NCBI RefSeq assembly: GCF_003402575.1
Contig: NZ_BGZJ01000002.1
Span: forward strand, 558,001 to 622,000
DNA from: Mesosutterella multiformis
GTDB taxonomy: Bacteria > Pseudomonadota > Gammaproteobacteria > Burkholderiales > Burkholderiaceae_F
Direction of reading: 5' to 3'
Length of the DNA: 64,000 bases
Shown: positions 52,829 through 62,320 of the stretch, in pieces
Numbering within the stretch: the first letter of the stretch is position 1
Layout: every line of letters starts with the position of its first letter
The notes under the pieces: model-generated
Seen by the model: only the letters and a program-made list of their open reading frames with translations
What the model was told of the DNA's origin: nothing
Databases searched by the model: none
Position numbers and translations under genes: made by a program

Positions 52829-54637
52829 CCTAAATTCCCGCTCTGTTAGCTGTATTTTTTAACAAAAGTCTATTGATTTTCCAAATAGAAAATTTAAAAA
52901 AAGGGTTGATTTATAGGTAAAACATACGTATAATATAGACATATATAATCTCTTTTGCAGCCCTTGCGATATGACTGATCACAATCCGATCCTTCCCGAA
53001 GATGCGCGTATTGTCCGAATCAAAGACACAGAGTACGTTGCAATCCATAAGTATTGGTGGGATAAAGAAAAAAAGCGGGGCCAACAAAAAAGGCGATATA
53101 TTGGCAAGCTTGTTGATGGAAAATTTGTTCCGAACGCAGCTTATGCGGCAGAGCTGAAGCTGACCCGTGTCAAAAAGACCACTGATAAGCGTCAGAAATT
53201 TGATCATGACAAAACGTTCGGAACAACCGCACTCCTTACTCAAGCAGCAGAAACCTCGGGTTTAACTGATGATTTGAAGAAAGTTTATGGTGAGGGGAAG
53301 GCCGCCATGATGGTAAGCCTGGCGGCATATCAAATCATCAAAAACACTACTTCACAGCATAGATTCAAGATTTTTTCTGATACTAACGCCTTGCCAGCCG
53401 GTCTTCCAGACAATATCGAGTCTCAAAGACTAAGTGAGTTATCGCAGGATATTGGCTCAGATACAGCTTCATTAAATCGGCTCTTTGCTCTTCGGGCCAA
53501 GCGTCTTCCTGAAACAGAATATTTATCATTCGACAGCACACGAATCGCGTCTGAAAGCCGATCTCTGACAGATGTACGAAAAGGAATTAGTAAACGCGGA
53601 GGCTACGAAAACCAGATTGGTTTGGCGCTCCTCTACGGTCATAATTCTGGTGTTCCCCTGATGTTCAGGCGATTCGCCGGAAACGTGCCAGATATAGTCA
53701 CTATGCATGACCTTCTGACTCGATGGGAAAACATCGGAGTCAGTAAAAAAATTATCTCAATTTTTGATCGGGGCTATTGCAGCCGTGAGAATCTTCGGCT
53801 GCTCTGCAAGAACAAGCATCACTTCATCATGGCTGCCAAAACTGATCACTCCTTCATCAGGGACGCCATCGAAGATAATCTTCCCGCTTTCTGGGATATG
53901 ACGAACAACGTTCGCGGTCACAACCTGACCGCTGTTCAAACCCAGGTCACAATACCAGGCACGAAAGAGGACCCAAAATCATGTAGTGTTTGGGTGTACA
54001 TCTATTACAGTCTTGCAGTTGCAAATAATGAGCAGGATAAATTTTTATCTGATTTGGTAACCTTTGAAGAAGACTGGATTAACGGGTTAGCCAGCCCTGA
54101 TTCCAAACTTTTGAGATTCTATGAAACACCTGATAGTGAACCCGGTAAAAAGCCTCTGATCAGAAACAATGATGCTGTCAATGAAAAGGTCAGATACATG
54201 GGATTCTTTTCAATGATCAGCGATCGAAAACTTGAGTCGAAAGAAATCCTGGAGATCTACAGAACGCGCGACTGCATCGAGAAATGCTTTGGGGTTATCA
54301 AGACTGATGTTGGTTTTACAACTACAAGGGGACACTCCGACGTTTCTGTTAATGGACGTCTCTTGTTAGCCTTCATCGCTGCCACAATTGTTTCCTGGCT
54401 CATCAAAGCCATGAGTGTTGAAGTGAAAATAGGGAAGAAATCCTATGCACCTCTGCTTGACGAATATTCTCTCATGGAGCTGCTGGAAGATGTGGGGCAG
54501 ATCCGTTTCTATAGCTCATCAACAGGAAAAGTTTGGCTCGGGGAAATTTTAGGTCGCCACAGACTCGTTTTTGAGCGACTCGGACTGGAAAACTGCCTCC
54601 TGAATCCCGCTATGTATAAGTAAATCGGGAATTCAGG
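52829..54637 (+). mobile_element. IS1634-like element B (1809 bp), inside the abiEii gene
   Basis: It is identical in length and ends to element A. A perfect 6-bp duplication TTATGA flanks it (52823-52828 and 54638-54643). Removing it restores the toxin frame LMRLFM-MERFLERL. Confidence 0.95.
52971..54623 (+). CDS. IS1634-like DDE transposase (element B)
   Basis: A complete 550-residue transposase, differing from element A by Thr instead of Ile in SSTGKV near the C-terminus. Its promoter is the same TTGATT, 17-base, TATAAT pair at 52906-52934. Confidence 0.9.
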   Translation: MTDHNPILPEDARIVRIKDTEYVAIHKYWWDKEKKRGQQKRRYIGKLVDGKFVPNAAYAAELKLTRVKKTTDKRQKFDHDKTFGTTALLTQAAETSGLTDDLKKVYGEGKAAMMVSLAAYQIIKNTTSQHRFKIFSDTNALPAGLPDNIESQRLSELSQDIGSDTASLNRLFALRAKRLPETEYLSFDSTRIASESRSLTDVRKGISKRGGYENQIGLALLYGHNSGVPLMFRRFAGNVPDIVTMHDLLTRWENIGVSKKIISIFDRGYCSRENLRLLCKNKHHFIMAAKTDHSFIRDAIEDNLPAFWDMTNNVRGHNLTAVQTQVTIPGTKEDPKSCSVWVYIYYSLAVANNEQDKFLSDLVTFEEDWINGLASPDSKLLRFYETPDSEPGKKPLIRNNDAVNEKVRYMGFFSMISDRKLESKEILEIYRTRDCIEKCFGVIKTDVGFTTTRGHSDVSVNGRLLLAFIAATIVSWLIKAMSVEVKIGKKSYAPLLDEYSLMELLEDVGQIRFYSSSTGKVWLGEILGRHRLVFERLGLENCLLNPAMYK

Positions 54638-54696
54638 TTATGATGGAGCGCTTTTTGGAGCGCCTTGCCAATTCGAAATATAAAGATAATTTTATT

Positions 54697-55803
54697 GGTG
54701 AATTATCAAATCAAGTGCAAAGTTACTGAATAAAAGACTTCAGCCGGACACTTCCAATTGAGACGTTTTCTGGGTCTGAAATTCAGAGCATTGAACCGTT
54801 TCTGAACTTCTGCCTGAGAAATTTTATCGATACTCATTCCTTTTGGGAAAAAGTCTCTAAGAAGTCCGTTTGTATTTTCATTACTTCCTTTCTCCCATGG
54901 ATGATGAGGCAAGCAGAAATACACTTTGGTTCTGAGATCTTTCTCCAGTTTTTCAGCCCAGGAAAATTCTTTTCCGCGATCTACGGTAATCGTACGCAGA
55001 TCCTTATCTGACAGAGATTTCTCAATTACGGCAGACACATCGGCCGCAGTCTTGGAAGCGGTTTTCCCGCCACAGAGAAAGCCGGACTTCCTATCGACCA
55101 GAGTCGTGAGGCAGGCTCCGCCCTTTTTTCCGATGACGGTATCGCCTTCCCAATCCCCCAGGCGAGATCTGTTCTGAGCTTCCAGGGGTCGCTCTTCAAT
55201 GCTGTGAGTGATCTGGATCTTTCCTCGCCTCTCGGTCATGCCTTTACGGTGACGCGTTTTACCGTGGTGTCGCAGGTGTCGGGACATCTTTCGGCCATCC
55301 ACAAAGCGATCCAGAAAGCCAGAATTGATTCCTCGGTAGATTGTCGTGGCGCTGATCCTTAGATTCGGCAGCTCCTTTCTGAGACGGTATTGAATCTGCT
55401 CCGGAGACCAGAATTTCTTAACCAGCAGATTTGAGACAATCCTTGTCAGCAACGAGTCAGACTTCAGAATGTTTCTCTTTCCGCAATGCTTTCTCTGTCT
55501 CTGATATCGGGCCTGCGCGGCACAGGGATCATAGGCAGCTGAAGCCCCATCCTGGGCCGATACAGCCTTGTTTCGCTTCAGTTCGCGGGAGATCGTAGAA
55601 ACATTTTTCCCAATCGCACATGCAATTTCAGACAGGGATTTGCCTGAAATCGTTAAAGCCGAAATAAATACTCTGTCCCGAAGAGTAAGATGATGATAGT
55701 GGCTCATGAGCTCCCTCTATAGTTATCTTGACAATCTCTATTATGGAAGCTTTATGGGCCACTATTCTTTTCTCAGGCTTTGCACTTGAAGTGATAATTC
55801 GCC
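54697..55803 (-). mobile_element. IS30-family element, copy 6 (1107 bp)
   Basis: A TT duplication flanks it (54695-54696 and 55804-55805). It sits in the abiEii gene 59 bp after element B, so the toxin gene took at least two independent hits. Confidence 0.95.
54706..55707 (-). CDS. IS30-family transposase (copy 6)
   Basis: A full 333-residue protein of the same variant as copies 4 and 5, with the catalytic residues intact. Confidence 0.94.
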   Translation of the reverse strand: MSHYHHLTLRDRVFISALTISGKSLSEIACAIGKNVSTISRELKRNKAVSAQDGASAAYDPCAAQARYQRQRKHCGKRNILKSDSLLTRIVSNLLVKKFWSPEQIQYRLRKELPNLRISATTIYRGINSGFLDRFVDGRKMSRHLRHHGKTRHRKGMTERRGKIQITHSIEERPLEAQNRSRLGDWEGDTVIGKKGGACLTTLVDRKSGFLCGGKTASKTAADVSAVIEKSLSDKDLRTITVDRGKEFSWAEKLEKDLRTKVYFCLPHHPWEKGSNENTNGLLRDFFPKGMSIDKISQAEVQKRFNALNFRPRKRLNWKCPAEVFYSVTLHLI

Positions 55804-55884
55804 TTATAAATCTAAATTAGTCTCAGGGAATCCGTAGGAACCGATTTTTCTTAAGAAAATATAGAAAAATCAGTTCTTTTTTAC

Positions 55885-55922
55885 TTGCATCATACGTATT
55901 CATATGATATAATAAATACGTA
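55885..55922 (+). promoter_or_regulatory. Transposase promoter of C1 with overlapping palindrome
   Basis: TTGCAT (55885-55890), a 17-base spacer and TATAAT (55908-55913) form a near-consensus promoter. CATACGTAT (from 55890) and ATACGTATG (to about 55924) form an inverted repeat around the -10 box. In copy C2 one base in the left arm differs (CATAATACG instead of CATCATACG context), giving a slightly different arm. Confidence 0.65.
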
Positions 55923-55939
55923 TGAATAGAGAGGTTTAT

Positions 55940-57703
55940 ATGCCTACTAAAAGCTCGCTCCCTGATCCTCAGAATGTAGCTGATTACCCGGATAACCCCA
56001 AAGCAGTCATGGTCTCTGCCCGCGGAGTTATCCGCGTGGTTGAACGTCTGTATTACTGGGATAAGGAAAAGCATCGGGGATGCGAGAAACGAAATTATCT
56101 GGGCTACGTTGTCGGCAATCAGTTTTATTCCAATGATGATTACCACCGGCTCTTTAAGCGCGGCGGTGTTAAGCGGCTGGTTGAACAGGACGATGAATCC
56201 GTTAAATCTGGTTCACTCTCGCTGGATCAGCTGGGCTCTTTGGAAACAAAGCTGGCTGCAGAGTTTCCCGTTTATCACGCAATCGCCCAGGAGATCGGAC
56301 TCACGGAAGATCTGGCTGCGGTTTGGGGTAAAGACAAGGCCAATGCGGCGCTTTCTATCGCGTACCAATGGCTTCATACCGGATCCAATGCTGCTTACCT
56401 TTATGAATCCTGGTCAGTCAATAAGCTGCTGCCTTATTCCAGGGGTATTTCCAGTAAGGAAATGAGTGAGTTCTTCGCCAGTCTGACAGAGGTTTCGGGC
56501 TGGAGAAAGGACTTCTTCAACGCCCGTATTTCAAGACTGCCAGACAAAGAAATGCTGTCGTTTGACGCAACGGAAATCGCTGCCGAAGCCGCTGAGATTT
56601 CCTATGCTCAATACGGCATGGGAAAAGAAGGAGGGTACCAGCGCCAGCTCGGATTGATTCTCCTGGTTGGTCATGAGTCGCATATGCCGGTGCTCTTCAG
56701 AGTGCTTCCTGGAAACATTACCGATGTGACTACGGTTCAGGACATGCTGTTCCGGTTTGATGAGATTACCGACAGCCGCAGAGTCTTTGGGGCGGTTGTT
56801 GATCGCGGTTATTTCTCTCTGGCCAATCTGGCCCGGTTTGTCGATGCAGGCAGCCGCGTCATTGTTGCGGCCAAGACTGATTCAATCTGGATTCAGGATG
56901 CCATTGAAACCGCTATGGAACACCTCTGGAGTAATGCCGCCCGTATTCCAGGCGAACATTGCTGGGGCTGGACGGTTCCCGTCCACCCCGGTTTTGAAGA
57001 CGGGGGCAATCGTAAACTCTGGGTTCATGTTTATCGCAGTGACTCGAAATCTCACACTGAAAATACAGCCTTCTACGACGAACTGGAATCGTTTCAGAAA
57101 GAGTGGCTTCGGTGGCGGCCGAACCACGAGGGTGACAGCTCGGAAACGTGTCCTCTTCTCAAGAGCCGGTGGATGAAATATTTCAAGCCGGGGATTGGCA
57201 TCCCCGGCAGGACGCCTCTTGAACAGGATAACGACGCGGTTGACGCTGCTACACGCTACTTCGGTATCTTCTGCAATGTCACCACGATGGAGTGTTCTGC
57301 CCGCGAAGCCATGACAACATACAGAGTTCGTGATCTCATTGAAAAATCATTCAAGGGCGGCAAGACAAATATTGAATTGGATGTCGTGAGAGCTCATGGC
57401 GAGGCAACGATGGAAGGACGGTTCATCATCGGCTTTGCTGCCATGTCGATTCTCAACCGGCTCTATGTTTTGATGAAGCAAAAAACGTATACCGAAACCA
57501 AGAGCGGACTCAAAGAAATGCCGGCGCTTGCAGACGAAATGACATTTAACGAGCTGAAAAACCGACTGGCCACGCCGCGGGTTATCTTTGACAGGAACGG
57601 GGTCGGTCATTGGCTTGAGGTTACCAAGCGGCAACATGGCATTGCCGCTCGGCTTGGGTTCCCTGATTTGTATACGATGATCCCAGATTGGGCTGAAAAA
57701 TAA
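55940..57703 (+). CDS. IS1634-like DDE transposase, second type (C1)
   Basis: The protein is 587 residues from ATG 55940, which has AGAGAGG 5 bases upstream; the ATG at 55922 would overlap the site. Catalytic-type segments are MLSFDATEIAAEAAEIS (Asp), FGAVVDRGYFSLANLARFV (Asp), and YRVRDLIEKSFKGGKTN (Glu). The N-terminal YYWDKEKHRGCEKRNYLGYVV parallels the YWWDKEKKRG segment of the A/B protein, so the two types are distantly related. It appears intact. Confidence 0.88.
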   Translation: MPTKSSLPDPQNVADYPDNPKAVMVSARGVIRVVERLYYWDKEKHRGCEKRNYLGYVVGNQFYSNDDYHRLFKRGGVKRLVEQDDESVKSGSLSLDQLGSLETKLAAEFPVYHAIAQEIGLTEDLAAVWGKDKANAALSIAYQWLHTGSNAAYLYESWSVNKLLPYSRGISSKEMSEFFASLTEVSGWRKDFFNARISRLPDKEMLSFDATEIAAEAAEISYAQYGMGKEGGYQRQLGLILLVGHESHMPVLFRVLPGNITDVTTVQDMLFRFDEITDSRRVFGAVVDRGYFSLANLARFVDAGSRVIVAAKTDSIWIQDAIETAMEHLWSNAARIPGEHCWGWTVPVHPGFEDGGNRKLWVHVYRSDSKSHTENTAFYDELESFQKEWLRWRPNHEGDSSETCPLLKSRWMKYFKPGIGIPGRTPLEQDNDAVDAATRYFGIFCNVTTMECSAREAMTTYRVRDLIEKSFKGGKTNIELDVVRAHGEATMEGRFIIGFAAMSILNRLYVLMKQKTYTETKSGLKEMPALADEMTFNELKNRLATPRVIFDRNGVGHWLEVTKRQHGIAARLGFPDLYTMIPDWAEK

Positions 57704-57743
57704 CCGAAACTATCGACTACGTATTTTTCCAGCCCAATTTAGA

Positions 57744-58782
57744 AGAGTACGTTGCAATCCATAAGTATTGGTGGGATAAAGAAAAAAAGCGGGGCCAACA
57801 AAAAAGGCGATATATTGGCAAGCTTGTTGATGGAAAATTTGTTCCGAACGCAGCTTATGCGGCAGAGCTGAAGCTGACCCGTGTCAAAAAGACCACTGAT
57901 AAGCGTCAGAAATTTGATCATGACAAAACGTTCGGAACAACCGCACTCCTTACTCAAGCAGCAGAAACCTCGGGTTTAACTGATGATTTGAAGAAAGTTT
58001 ATGGTGAGGGGAAGGCCGCCATGATGGTAAGCCTGGCGGCATATCAAATCATCAAAAACACTACTTCACAGCATAGATTCAAGATTTTTTCTGATACTAA
58101 CGCCTTGCCAGCCGGTCTTCCAGACAATATCGAGTCTCAAAGACTAAGTGAGTTATCGCAGGATATTGGCTCAGATACAGCTTCATTAAATCGGCTCTTT
58201 GCTCTTCGGGCCAAGCGTCTTCCTGAAACAGAATATTTATCATTCGACAGCACACGAATCGCGTCTGAAAGCCGATCTCTGACAGATGTACGAAAAGGAA
58301 TTAGTAAACGCGGAGGCTACGAAAACCAGATTGGTTTGGCGCTCCTCTACGGTCATAATTCTGGTGTTCCCCTGATGTTCAGGCGATTCGCCGGAAACGT
58401 GCCAGATATAGTCACTATGCATGACCTTCTGACTCGATGGGAAAACATCGGAGTCAGTAAAAAAATTATCTCAATTTTTGATCGGGGCTATTGCAGCCGT
58501 GAGAATCTTCGGCTGCTCTGCAAGAACAAGCATCACTTCATCATGGCTGCCAAAACTGATCACTCCTTCATCAGGGACGCCATCGAAGATAATCTTCCCG
58601 CTTTCTGGGATATGACGAACAACGTTCGCGGTCACAACCTGACCGCTGTTCAAACCCAGGTCACAATACCAGGCACGAAAGAGGACCCAAAATCATGTAG
58701 TGTTTGGGTGTACATCTATTACAGTCTTGCAGTTGCAAATAATGAGCAGGATAAATTTTTATCTGATTTGGTAACCTTTGAA
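57744..58782 (+). mobile_element. Internal fragment of an IS1634-like element (copy C), inverted relative to its 5' end
   Basis: This 1039-bp piece matches element A from 35403 to 36441, beginning AGAGTACGTTG and ending CCTTTGAA. Its 5' partner (the first 207 bp) lies at 60716-60922 in the opposite orientation. The last 569 bp of the element are missing. The partial transposase frame in it (from about 57744 to 58782) lacks both termini and is not functional. Confidence 0.9.
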
Positions 58783-60715
58783 TCTAAATTGGGCTGGAAA
58801 AATACGTAGTCGATAGTTTCGGTTATTTTTCAGCCCAATCTGGGATCATCGTATACAAATCAGGGAACCCAAGCCGAGCGGCAATGCCATGTTGCCGCTT
58901 GGTAACCTCAAGCCAATGACCGACCCCGTTCCTGTCAAAGATAACCCGCGGCGTGGCCAGTCGGTTTTTCAGCTCGTTAAATGTCATTTCGTCTGCAAGC
59001 GCCGGCATTTCTTTGAGTCCGCTCTTGGTTTCGGTATACGTTTTTTGCTTCATCAAAACATAGAGCCGGTTGAGAATCGACATGGCAGCAAAGCCGATGA
59101 TGAACCGTCCTTCCATCGTTGCCTCGCCATGAGCTCTCACGACATCCAATTCAATATTTGTCTTGCCGCCCTTGAATGATTTTTCAATGAGATCACGAAC
59201 TCTGTATGTTGTCATGGCTTCGCGGGCAGAACACTCCATCGTGGTGACATTGCAGAAGATACCGAAGTAGCGTGTAGCAGCGTCAACCGCGTCGTTATCC
59301 TGTTCAAGAGGCGTCCTGCCGGGGATGCCAATCCCCGGCTTGAAATATTTCATCCACCGGCTCTTGAGAAGAGGACACGTTTCCGAGCTGTCACCCTCGT
59401 GGTTCGGCCGCCACCGAAGCCACTCTTTCTGAAACGATTCCAGTTCGTCGTAGAAGGCTGTATTTTCAGTGTGAGATTTCGAGTCACTGCGATAAACATG
59501 AACCCAGAGTTTACGATTGCCCCCGTCTTCAAAACCGGGGTGGACGGGAACCGTCCAGCCCCAGCAATGTTCGCCTGGAATACGGGCGGCATTACTCCAG
59601 AGGTGTTCCATAGCGGTTTCAATGGCATCCTGAATCCAGATTGAATCAGTCTTGGCCGCAACAATGACGCGGCTGCCTGCATCGACAAACCGGGCCAGAT
59701 TGGCCAGAGAGAAATAACCGCGATCAACAACCGCCCCAAAGACTCTGCGGCTGTCGGTAATCTCATCAAACCGGAACAGCATGTCCTGAACCGTAGTCAC
59801 ATCGGTAATGTTTCCAGGAAGCACTCTGAAGAGCACCGGCATATGCGACTCATGACCAACCAGGAGAATCAATCCGAGCTGGCGCTGGTACCCTCCTTCT
59901 TTTCCCATGCCGTATTGAGCATAGGAAATCTCAGCGGCTTCGGCAGCGATTTCCGTTGCGTCAAACGACAGCATTTCTTTGTCTGGCAGTCTTGAAATAC
60001 GGGCGTTGAAGAAGTCCTTTCTCCAGCCCGAAACCTCTGTCAGACTGGCGAAGAACTCACTCATTTCCTTACTGGAAATACCCCTGGAATAAGGCAGCAG
60101 CTTATTGACTGACCAGGATTCATAAAGGTAAGCAGCATTGGATCCGGTATGAAGCCATTGGTACGCGATAGAAAGCGCCGCATTGGCCTTGTCTTTACCC
60201 CAAACCGCAGCCAGATCTTCCGTGAGTCCGATCTCCTGGGCGATTGCGTGATAAACGGGAAACTCTGCAGCCAGCTTTGTTTCCAAAGAGCCCAGCTGAT
60301 CCAGCGAGAGTGAACCAGATTTAACGGATTCATCGTCCTGTTCAACCAGCCGCTTAACACCGCCGCGCTTAAAGAGCCGGTGGTAATCATCATTGGAATA
60401 AAACTGATTGCCGACAACGTAGCCCAGATAATTTCGTTTCTCGCATCCCCGATGCTTTTCCTTATCCCAGTAATACAGACGTTCAACCACGCGGATAACT
60501 CCGCGGGCAGAGACCATGACTGCTTTGGGGTTATCCGGGTAATCAGCTACATTCTGAGGATCAGGGAGCGAGCTTTTAGTAGGCATATAAACCTCTCTAT
60601 TCATACGTATTTATTATATCATATGAATACGTATTATGCAAGTAAAAAAGAACTGATTTTTCTATATTTTCTTAAGAAAAATCGGTTCCTACGGATTCCC
60701 TGAGACTAATTTAGA
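58783..60715 (-). mobile_element. Second IS1634-like type, copy C2 (1933 bp)
   Basis: An inverted copy of C1 of the same length. Its right flank TACTCT (60716-60721) is the complement of the AGAGTA at C1's right flank (57744-57749). If the fragment between C1 and C2 is flipped, C2 becomes flanked by TACTCT on both sides, a proper 6-bp target duplication within the IS1634-like element. Confidence 0.9.
58823..60586 (-). CDS. IS1634-like DDE transposase, second type (C2)
   Basis: The 587-residue protein is the same as that of C1 as far as read. The start at 60586 has AGAGAGG upstream. It is intact and could supply transposase for both copies. Confidence 0.88.
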   Translation of the reverse strand: MPTKSSLPDPQNVADYPDNPKAVMVSARGVIRVVERLYYWDKEKHRGCEKRNYLGYVVGNQFYSNDDYHRLFKRGGVKRLVEQDDESVKSGSLSLDQLGSLETKLAAEFPVYHAIAQEIGLTEDLAAVWGKDKANAALSIAYQWLHTGSNAAYLYESWSVNKLLPYSRGISSKEMSEFFASLTEVSGWRKDFFNARISRLPDKEMLSFDATEIAAEAAEISYAQYGMGKEGGYQRQLGLILLVGHESHMPVLFRVLPGNITDVTTVQDMLFRFDEITDSRRVFGAVVDRGYFSLANLARFVDAGSRVIVAAKTDSIWIQDAIETAMEHLWSNAARIPGEHCWGWTVPVHPGFEDGGNRKLWVHVYRSDSKSHTENTAFYDELESFQKEWLRWRPNHEGDSSETCPLLKSRWMKYFKPGIGIPGRTPLEQDNDAVDAATRYFGIFCNVTTMECSAREAMTTYRVRDLIEKSFKGGKTNIELDVVRAHGEATMEGRFIIGFAAMSILNRLYVLMKQKTYTETKSGLKEMPALADEMTFNELKNRLATPRVIFDRNGVGHWLEVTKRQHGIAARLGFPDLYTMIPDWAEK

Positions 60716-60922
60716 TACTCTGTGTCTTTGATTCGGACAATACGCGCATCTTCGGGAAGGATCGGATTGTGATCAGTCATATCGCAAGGGCTGCAAAAGA
60801 GATTATATATGTCTATATTATACGTATGTTTTACCTATAAATCAACCCTTTTTTTAAATTTTCTATTTGGAAAATCAATAGACTTTTGTTAAAAAATACA
60901 GCTAACAGAGCGGGAATTTAGG
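60716..60922 (-). mobile_element. 5' end fragment of IS1634-like element C
   Basis: On the minus strand from 60922 this reads CCTAAATTCCCGCTCTG and continues through the promoter to the AGAGTA at base 207 of the element. It ends at C2. The outer flank TTATCT (60923-60928) would be its target duplication, but the other copy was lost with the missing 3' end. Confidence 0.9.
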
Positions 60923-60971
60923 TTATCTGGATGTCATTAACAGCATCAGAGAGCTTCTAACCTTGATCTGA

Positions 60972-61195
60972 TCCTATTAAACAAACAATTTTCATTTGCG
61001 GTGTATGGCATAAATAATCTTCTAGCCCTCATTGTTTGGACAATGACCATCTATTGACGAGAGAAGCGCGGTACCATATCCGCCGTCACTCTTTCCCGTA
61101 TCTATTAAAATCGGGGGACTCTGCGGACAGAGAAGAAACCAAAAATCTCTCCTGCCCCGCCGTCCCTCTTTCTTATCAATCCGGACCGCACCGCT
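60972..61195. other. Upstream region of the GT9 gene
   Basis: It holds AT-rich DNA, a TTGACG at about 61054 with only a poor TATCCG at the -10 position, and no ORF. No certain promoter is visible. Confidence 0.35.
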
Positions 61196-62320
61196 GTGGA
61201 ACTCGAACGCATACTGATTACGGAACTCCGCTACTTTGGAGACGTCCTCCTCACCACGCCGCTCATCGGCTTTCTGCGGAAGAAGTACCCGAACGCGAGA
61301 ATCGACGCTCTGGTGTATCACAGCACGCGTGAGATGCTGACCGGGAACCCGGATCTCGATAACGTCTACACGATCGATCAGAAGTGGAAGAAGATGGGCG
61401 TGAAGAAGCAGCTCGGAGCCGAAATCAATCTTCTGAAGACGCTGAAAGCGAATCACTACGACACGCTCCTTCACCTCACGACGCATAACCGCGGCATGTG
61501 GCTCGCCCGCATCCTGAAGCCGAAGCGGAGCATCTCCTGCCCGAAGCACTTCGGGGGGCTGAACTTCTATAACAAGAGCTTCACCCACATGGCGAGCCTT
61601 GTGCTCCCGCGTGAGCGCCACATCGCGCAGTTCAACATGGATCACCTTCGGGCGCTCGGTGTCGTGGTGCCGGAGGAAGAAGTGCCGGGCCTGAAGCTCA
61701 CGATCCCGGATGAAGCCCGCGCTGAGGCCGCGAAACTCGTCGGTGGGCTCAAAGGCTATGTGCTCGTCCACCCAGCGGCGCGGTTCTTCTTCAAGTGCTG
61801 GACCGAGGAACGGACCGCCGAGATGCTTGATCGCCTCGCGAGCCAGGGTGAAAAGATTGTCATCACCTCGGGGCCGTCAGACGAAGAACGAACGATGATT
61901 GAAAAGATCGTCTCGCTTCTTAAAGTCGCGAAGCCGATTGTTCTGATCGGCAAGACCCCTTCCATGAAGACCTTTGCCGCGCTGATTGATGACGCGAAGC
62001 TCCTCATTGGGGTTGACTCCGCGCCGGCTCATATGGCGGCAGCCCTCCAGACCCCTGAAGTGATTCTCTTCGGCGCGACGATCCCTGGCCGCTGGAGACC
62101 GTGGGAAAACGACGCGAGCCGCGTCGTGATCAGCCCCGGGCGCTGCCACTTCTGCGAACAGCGCGGATGCGGCCGCTGCGGGATCAGTGAATGCATGCGG
62201 GAAATCCGGGTTGAGGACGTCATGGAAGCGGTGAATGAACTCCTTGAGCACCGCGATATTCCGGACGCCTATCGGAAAACGGTCTACGGACCGAACGATC
62301 GCTTCCCGACCTATTCCTGA
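61196..62320 (+). CDS. Glycosyltransferase family 9 protein (lipopolysaccharide heptosyltransferase-like)
   Basis: The protein is 374 residues with a GTG start lacking a clear ribosome-binding site; the conserved GT9 beginning ILITELRYFGDVLLTTPLIGFL lies within six residues, so the start cannot be much later. Other landmarks are YVLVHPAARFFFKCWTEER (donor phosphate region) and LLIGVDSAPAHMAAALQTPEVILFG (the GvDSg.aH motif). It most resembles the WaaQ/RfaQ heptosyltransferase III type that decorates the LPS inner core on the cytoplasmic face. A Cys-rich C-terminal loop (RCHFCEQRGCGRCGISEC) is unusual-looking but also seen in some members. A terminator follows. Confidence 0.88.
   Translation: MELERILITELRYFGDVLLTTPLIGFLRKKYPNARIDALVYHSTREMLTGNPDLDNVYTIDQKWKKMGVKKQLGAEINLLKTLKANHYDTLLHLTTHNRGMWLARILKPKRSISCPKHFGGLNFYNKSFTHMASLVLPRERHIAQFNMDHLRALGVVVPEEEVPGLKLTIPDEARAEAAKLVGGLKGYVLVHPAARFFFKCWTEERTAEMLDRLASQGEKIVITSGPSDEERTMIEKIVSLLKVAKPIVLIGKTPSMKTFAALIDDAKLLIGVDSAPAHMAAALQTPEVILFGATIPGRWRPWENDASRVVISPGRCHFCEQRGCGRCGISECMREIRVEDVMEAVNELLEHRDIPDAYRKTVYGPNDRFPTYS

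Larger units (their letters stand above)
55811..57743 (+). mobile_element. Second IS1634-like type, copy C1 (1933 bp)
   Basis: The ends are TCTAAATTAGTCTCAGGG and, read inward, TCTAAATTGGGCTGG. An identical-length copy lies inverted at 58783-60715. The left flank is abiEii remnant (TATAAA), and the right flank is internal sequence of an IS1634-like element, so there is no matching duplication around C1 itself. Confidence 0.9.
52735..60971 (+). pseudogene. abiEii: AbiEii-type toxin gene, destroyed by several insertion sequences
   Basis: The start at 52735 gives MKFTPEQIKGRIQNTAKINN and LMRLFM, then IS1634-like element B interrupts. After it (54638-54696) the frame continues as MERFLERLANSKYKDNFI, a typical AbiEii N-terminal segment just before the nucleotidyltransferase G-S motif. 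IS30 copy 6 interrupts again. Only 7 bp follow before the next element. After the IS block, 60924-60971 reads YLDVINSIRELLTLI and a stop, a plausible C-terminal end of the same gene. The central part with the catalytic Asp residues is missing, so the toxin is inactive. The C-terminal assignment rests on resemblance only. Confidence 0.75.
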
